Assembly (NCBI GenBank): GCA_932521035.1
Contig: OW051492.1
Location: 6,262,001 to 6,326,000 of the forward strand
Source of the DNA: Oscheius dolichura
Taxonomy: Eukaryota; Nematoda; Chromadorea; Rhabditida; Rhabditidae
Direction: 5' to 3'
DNA length: 64,000 bases
Shown: piece by piece, positions 58,912 to 64,000 of the stretch
Numbering within the stretch: position 1 is the first letter of the stretch
How the letters are laid out: each line of letters begins with the position of its first letter
Position numbers and translations under genes: made by a program
The notes under the pieces: generated by a model
Seen by the model: only the letters and a program-made list of their open reading frames with translations
What the model was told of the DNA's origin: nothing
The model's database searches: none

Positions 58912-59829
58912 ATGTCGCAGTCATCATCATCATCGTCAACCGAAGAAGAACAATCAACTCGTGACGAAAGAGCAGAAGTAAATTCATCACCTTCATGGGA
59001 GGTATGTACCAGTATAATCTCCTTTTTCTCTGTATATAGTAATAACGTCATTGGAAACTCAGTTTTTGAAATTTGAGTAATTCAATTCTTCAAATGCTGA
59101 GCCTATAGTGAACTGAGATCGGCATTGTAACAATCTTTTCTGTTCTTATTTTTTAAATGCTCGCCGTCAGCTTTTGTCTTACAAGTTCTTGCTAGCACAC
59201 AAATTTTCTATTCAAAATAGCTGATTTTAGATTATTTAGACACCTTGTATGAAGTATTTTTTTAGTGTCCTGGATTTCCTCCATTGGAGGATTGGCGCTT
59301 AGGCCTTCCAACTGATCAATTCGGTCTAGTACTATATGAGTTAATTTCATTATTTTGCGATATATTTCAATATTTAGATCGGTTCGCGATTTTGATAATG
59401 ACTCGCGGGGCTACAGCCGATGCATTCCTCTATTGAAAAATTTAAAAAAATGGATTCTGAAAGAGGATTTTCGTGATATTCGAAGACGTTACAATAGTAT
59501 ACCTGATTTATTGCAAGTTGCTCTATTTTGTCTAAATTTTTCTTTAGATCCTCTAGATGCATTGAAAATTACAAAATAAGGAACGAAGCACTCAATTTCA
59601 AGCGTGTTCGAGAATCGCCCCAGTCTTCATGGTCTCTTCTAAAACGATCGGCCAGTACTTCAAATATGGTGAGACTCTCTTCTCAAGCTCTTTATTTGGC
59701 ATCTTACATACTTTTCAACTTTATTATCTACAGGAATCGCTGGATTATGTGGACTTTATTGACGACAGTAGACTCTACGATGAATACGACGACTTAATAA
59801 ACGAACACTCGGTATTCAGATACTTCTAA
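58912..59829 (+). CDS. Uncharacterised Ser/Glu-rich then Arg/Asp-rich protein
   Basis: No family recognised. About 170 residues: an acidic Ser-rich start (MSQSSSSSSTEEEQSTRDER), then CPGFPPLEDWRLGLPTDQFG, SVRDFDNDSRGYSRCIPLL, KKWILKEDFRDIRRRYNSIP, RESPQSSWSLLKRSAS and an acidic end, ESLDYVDFIDDSRLYDEYDD. Exons: 58912-59001, 59266-59339, 59378-59512, 59548 to about 59668, then the last exon to 59829. All joins are in frame if intron 59513-59547 uses a GC donor (GCAAGT). The start follows an acceptor-like tattatag by 13 bases. AT-rich. It could be a small nuclear or regulatory protein. Confidence 0.6.
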
Positions 59830-60018
59830 CAATATATTTCTATCATTTAATTTGTGACCAAGTCATTTGAATTTAATTTTCAGCAACAAAAATTCTTCAA
59901 CAGACGCATGTACACTTATTAACTACCATTCCTTAATCCGTTTTATATGTTTATAAATTCTAATAAAGTAGTGTATACAACATCTAAAAATGTAACTTCA
60001 TTCTGACATTATTGAGGA

Positions 60019-60470
60019 TCAATAATCGAAGGGTGTAGATATCTCAAGCGTCTTATTCAACACTCTATAGGGTGCCGGTATGCAGAAGGCGTACATTGCT
60101 ATACAAGCATTTGTTTCCCCTTCCACTTTGTCCTCATCTCGTACTATAAAGATTGCTTTTTCCAGCTCTTTGACCGGGATCAGAAGTTCCTCGCATTTCG
60201 TGGTACACTTGATGAATTCTTTGCATCTTCTCCGGTACTCCTTGCACAGTGAATGGCGAACTCCTCTTACGGAGCCGAAATCTTCCAAACTAATTTCAAT
60301 AATGTCTGGTGCTATAAACGGCTATACAATATTGGCACGCTGATTCACCTACTATACATTTCCAAGTCTCCAAAGTCGGTTAAATCCGTAGTTTCTGCTT
60401 CGATTATCGGTTCGTAGGAAGATGCAGAAAGGCAAAAGGAAAGTACAACCACAACTGTGGAGATGAGCAT
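60019..60470 (-). CDS. Small secreted six-cysteine protein
   Basis: No family recognised. A signal peptide (MLISTVVVVLSFCLSASS) is followed by an acidic spacer and a domain with six cysteines (SLCKEYRRRCKEFIKCTTKC, then ACIAMYAFC), enough for three disulfides. Ends TLEISTPFDY. Two exons join in phase through a 41-bp GT-AG intron. About 135 residues. It is divergent from CZIB (starts 170 bp apart). Possibly an extracellular effector or hormone-like protein. Confidence 0.6.
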
Positions 60471-60639
60471 TGTAATAATGAAATTTATTCAGTTTTGTGT
60501 TGAGTTCCGTTAGAACGCATCCTTGTAATCCTTCCGAAGAGCCCTTCCGTGATGTAACGCGTTACTTTATTTTTTCAGAACATTGTTCTTCTCTCGACAA
60601 ACTTCCATCTTTTCTTCTCTTCTCACGTTTGCCTTCAAA

Positions 60640-61301
60640 ATGGTATGTTTTTACGGAAGGTAAATAGATTGTTAACAATAATTATTTAGCCAAAGAGAAC
60701 TCTTTACATCAAATGTCATCTTCACGAAATCGAGCGACTCTACATTGATGATCCTGCTTCATATGAGTGGAAGCTAAAGCTCAAGTGTAGGAGATGCAGT
60801 TATGTGACCAAGAATTGGGTGTCGGTAGTTAGCAAAGTAGGTTTTCCTTATTTTTATGTCATAATTTCTATATAGATCTTCTATGAAAAGCCCTATGGTG
60901 GCATGTGTGTCAATTATTACAAGGAATGTAAAATTTGTCGATATAAATCGACTCTCAGTTTAGTTTGGCTCACTTACTTTTATTTTTTACTCAGATGTTT
61001 GTCTAAAATCTGTAGGGGATTATCACGAGTCATTGAAAAGCCAGTGGCAGCCTATCGTCACGTTTGAATGTCGCGGAGTGGAGCCTGTAGGCTTTATGCC
61101 TGCAGAAAGTTGGGCTGCCATTTCCACCAAAGGAATGAAATTCAATGGTTTTGACTTTACAAAAAAGGTTTGCTAACACCGTATGGCTGACTATAAATTT
61201 AGATGTGGACTGGTATTGATCCTAGCATTGATAACGACGGTGGTCAGGTTAGAATCAGATTCACTGAAGCTACATTCGCACCAACGTCTAAGAGACTCTA
61301 A
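60640..61301 (+). CDS. CZIB: CXXC-motif zinc-binding protein (UPF0587, C1orf123-like)
   Basis: A conserved eukaryotic protein that binds zinc through two CxxC pairs. Exon 1 holds only the start codon (60640-60642), then GTATGT. Next exons: PKRTLYIKCHLHEIERLYI, YEWKLKLKCRRCSYVTKNW, ECKICRYKSTL, DYHESLKSQWQPIVTFECRG and VEPVGFMPAESWAAIS, with MWTGIDPSIDNDGGQVRIRF at the end. CRRC and CKIC are the zinc pairs; FECRGVEPVGF matches human FECRGLEPVDF. About 155 residues. The stop is 31 bp from the stop of the convergent F-box gene. Confidence 0.92.
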
Positions 61302-61332
61302 TTCTTCACTTTGTACATCTTTATTAATAAAT

Positions 61333-62365
61333 TTACAGTTTCCATAACTTTTTCATTCTTTTTGCCGAAAACCCCATTTGATCACTAACTATTTGAATAG
61401 TAGTTTCTTTGGGAGATGGTGGAGGTCGGTGGTCACATGCTAATCTCACATGGTGGGGATGTTCCCTTTTCAACATGGTCTATAATTTGCTCATTTTTCA
61501 TACTCCTACTGTCTTACCTCGACAAGATTGTTGATATCCTGTTGAGTGATGCTACAAGATTTGTCCAAGTGGAAACTATAACAGTTATTTCTGACCAGCT
61601 CGCCAATATCCAGCGGAATATGTACCTGTTTGCCCTGAAATATCTTCTAATCGATGTCCTAGTTCTGTCTAACGTGGCAGTTAGTTATGTTGACAAGTTC
61701 TAGGCTTTCCTTCGTTTCCAGGAATTTTAACAACCCATTGCAGTCGAAGAAGTCGTCGGACACATGTCTGATCCATGAAAGACGGAGGTTTATGGGCTTC
61801 AGATGGTTGAGGAATCTGGGAAGCGTGATAACTGGTGCGGGAGAGAAATACCTGAGAAAGGCTTCTGGACGGAGCTCCCTAAACGAGCTCATGCTTATCT
61901 GGATGGTGTCGACCGTCTTCTCCGGGAGGGCCTCCGACAACCGGGACAGGAACTGCTCGGTGAGGACAATCTCATAGAATTCTAATGTTTTGATGGTGGC
62001 TTCTCGGGTCATTCGGCTCAGAGAGGTGGTCATACTGTTCGGCAGGGGCAAGGCCATCCCGTTCTTGTTAATTCTGAACAGTCTCTATGGTTTATATATA
62101 GTGAAACTGACCGCCGTGCTCTTGGTCCTACAGTTTCGGTCAGGATCTTCCTCTTCCTCAAGTCCTTGTTCCAGACGAACAGCTGCAAATCTTCTTCGCA
62201 GGAGAGCCTCACCAAGCTGAGTGTCCTCTTGGCGAGGATCCGCTTGTTCTGGTCCACCAAGTCCCTCATCCTCCGGTTGACCCGGCGACATGAGAGCAGG
62301 TCCGAAAAGGGAAGCTTGGAGACGATAAAAATCTGGAGCTCGGATGGGAGACATTCCCAGGACAT
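61333..62365 (-). CDS. F-box protein
   Basis: The N-terminus MSWECLPSELQIFIVSKLPF, then SDLLSCRRVNRRMRDLVDQN, is an F-box, which binds SKP1 in SCF ubiquitin ligases. The rest (KTLEFYEIVLTEQFLSRLSE, INLRLSWIRHVSDDFFDCNG, LLKFLETKESLELVNITNCH) looks like the degenerate leucine-rich or FTH-like C-terminal domain of the large nematode F-box families. Three short introns lead to the final exons (GKQVHIPLDIGELVRNN, MGFSAKRMKKLWKL) and the stop at 61333. Start 62365 follows an acceptor-like tttccatttcag by three bases. GC-rich 5' exon, AT-rich 3' end: the gene straddles a composition boundary. Confidence 0.82.
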
Positions 62366-64000
62366 CGGCTGAAATGGAAAAAGAGCTGTCACTGCGGTCG
62401 TAAAGACTGAGAAGAGGGCCGGACAGGTACCAGAGCCAGTGACAAATGGCCATGTCGCGGGCGGCCGCAGTTGAAAAGGAGAGAGCAATGACAAGGATGG
62501 CAGGTGCGCGGGAATACAAGGGGGCGGTCAGTTACAACCAGGAGGACGGACTCTCTTGGAGGGGCCAACTTGGAGACAAAGGGGGAGAGGCCTCTTTGTG
62601 GGGGAGGTGTGAAGACTGGGGGGATTAACAGCAAGGAGAAGGGCAAAAGAGGCAAGACTTACCCGCACAGTATAAATCAGCCGAGGGAATCGGGAGCAGA
62701 TAACGAGATTTACAAGGGCCGAGGGGCGTGACAACCAGCTATTAGCCGAGGCCGTCAAGGTGGATCTCCGGAGACTCATCTGGCACGGGGGTTCCCAGGA
62801 CCATAAGGAGCCTGGGACAATTGCACTTGACACAGTGTAGACGGTCTCGATTGTGAGACCCGCGGACATCCGTCGCCGGTGGCACTGGATTAGGGGCGAG
62901 ATCCGAGGTGAGAAGTCGTCCTCTCCTCCCGTACGCTGTTAATTGGGGCGACCGGGAGACGCGAAGACGAACCGACGGGCCGCCGTTTGATGCCGTTCCG
63001 CCAAAATCGAAATGGCAGATTTCAGTTCAGATAAGCTGTGGCGGACGATGAGATGGGCGCGAGACTGATTATGCAATCGAAGGACAACGGCTAATTCGAC
63101 CACCCGCGGGCAGCTAATTATCCTCGAGACAAGAGGAACAGTCGTTTTTGGAGGAGAGGAGGAGGAGACACAGGAAAGCTCCTTCTCAGTGGATGGATGG
63201 GCAGCAGAGTTACCCCCGGCAGTTCCCGAGCTCTGTAATACGTGAAATACAGCTTAATTTCCCCCTCATCGAGACAAGCAAGTTTTCTATTGTCTTCTCT
63301 AATATCGACCAAATTAGCCAAGAACCTGTTCTACAGTACCCTACAACCAAAGTTTTGTCAGGGAAAGGCGGACCAGAAGTCTGTGATAGCCGTGTAGGAC
63401 CGGCTACAATTGGGTCTAGGAGCCGGGATCCCGGCTCGCCGCGACCGCCAATTTAAAGGTCGAAGCGCTCCAATGCCAAAATCAATGTTCTGCATTTTCA
63501 TGCGTTTTTGATGGTTTCTCTGGTTTTATCGACCACGAATTACTATATAGCAAAGGAGAAAAACACAGAATACCAAAGAAATAGAGAGAAATGTGGCATT
63601 CATGAATTTTGTTCAGGAAATCCCCTTTTACCATTAAAAAAGAGTTTTCCGAAGCGTTACTGGTCATTCTTGATGTCAAAATGTTGCTCACGATGTGACT
63701 AGTTGTTTAATTAGAAAAATTAGACAAATCCAATGTCAGCAATGTTGAGTAAAATATTTTTAAAGAAAAAAGAATACCACCCGCGAAAGGAAAATTTCAA
63801 ATTTTGATAAGGAATTTTGCATCTATTCTGGGTGCATCTAGTTATCTTTAGTTGTACATCCGATTTCATTTCTGTTATTTGCAATCGTTAGAGCACATCA
63901 AATTGTCTTTTAATAAAATGTTTAAACTTCCAACAATGAAAAATGCATAAATGGCATCAAATTTAGTGGCATTTTCGATATTTTTGTTACATACAGTTGC
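62366..64000. other. Noncoding region at the right edge
   Basis: 62366-63480 is GC-rich and 63480-64000 AT-rich. A TATA-like tataaat lies near 62671. No exon of a known gene is seen on either strand; translations are low-complexity. It may contain the promoter of the F-box gene and the flank of a gene beyond the window. Confidence 0.35.

Noticed and set aside
1-64000. Bacterial or mobile systems (CRISPR arrays, insertion sequences, toxin-antitoxin, prophage)
   Set aside because: None seen; gene structure and content are those of an animal nuclear genome, and no transposase or reverse transcriptase was recognised.

Overview
The window is animal nuclear DNA: multi-exon genes with GT-AG introns, AATAAA-type polyadenylation signals, and an animal-only gene set (nervous-system receptors, an inhibitory SMAD, dynactin p150, a MAP1 homologue). 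Genes are dense, about 25 in 64 kb on both strands. Most introns are only 30-50 bp, and many start codons lie within a few bases of a splice-acceptor-like sequence, as expected for spliced-leader trans-splicing. Together with a DMSR-type peptide GPCR and a PAR-motif Cys-loop channel, this points to a compact invertebrate, most likely a nematode, perhaps an early-branching (clade I-like) one. The species cannot be fixed from the sequence.

Base composition is mosaic. AT-rich blocks (about 1-12.5 kb, 39.6-50.9 kb and 58.6-61.7 kb) hold mostly housekeeping genes: NBAS (5' part), MED18, DBR1, a PDP-type phosphatase, SS18/SSXT, NDUFS4, a chromodomain protein, eIF3c, dynactin p150, TATDN3 and CZIB. 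GC-rich blocks (about 12.5-39 kb and 51-58.5 kb) hold mostly tissue-type genes: an ankyrin protein, a TMX3-like ER oxidoreductase, an FMO, an anion-type Cys-loop channel, an SLC17 transporter, a DMSR-type GPCR, MAP1, a second orphan GPCR followed closely by a secreted propeptide-like gene, RMD, homogentisate dioxygenase, an inhibitory SMAD, a PMP3-family peptide and a secreted Cys-rich protein. The large noncoding spaces (22.1-23.4, 29.4-33.5, 53.1-54.9 and 62.4-64 kb) and the only kilobase-size intron are in or next to GC-rich blocks.

Genes often sit in tight same-strand runs or as divergent and convergent pairs. Same-strand runs are MED18-DBR1, NDUFS4-SS18, FMO-TMX3, dynactin-small ORF-eIF3c, and GPCR-propeptide. 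Divergent pairs are NBAS/MED18, FMO/channel, MAP1/GPCR and dynactin/TATDN3. Convergent pairs are PDP/SS18, ankyrin/TMX3 and CZIB/F-box. The runs could be operons, but the sequence alone does not prove it.

For follow-up, the best items are: the orphan GPCR with a secreted propeptide 97 bp downstream; a secreted protein built of CxxC units separated by RKKR-type cleavage sites, with a duplicated hairpin inside and just beyond it; a probable 35-bp GC-AG intron; an imperfect palindrome between HGD and eIF3c; and several lineage-specific proteins with no recognised family. No tRNA, rRNA, CRISPR array or intact transposon was recognised.
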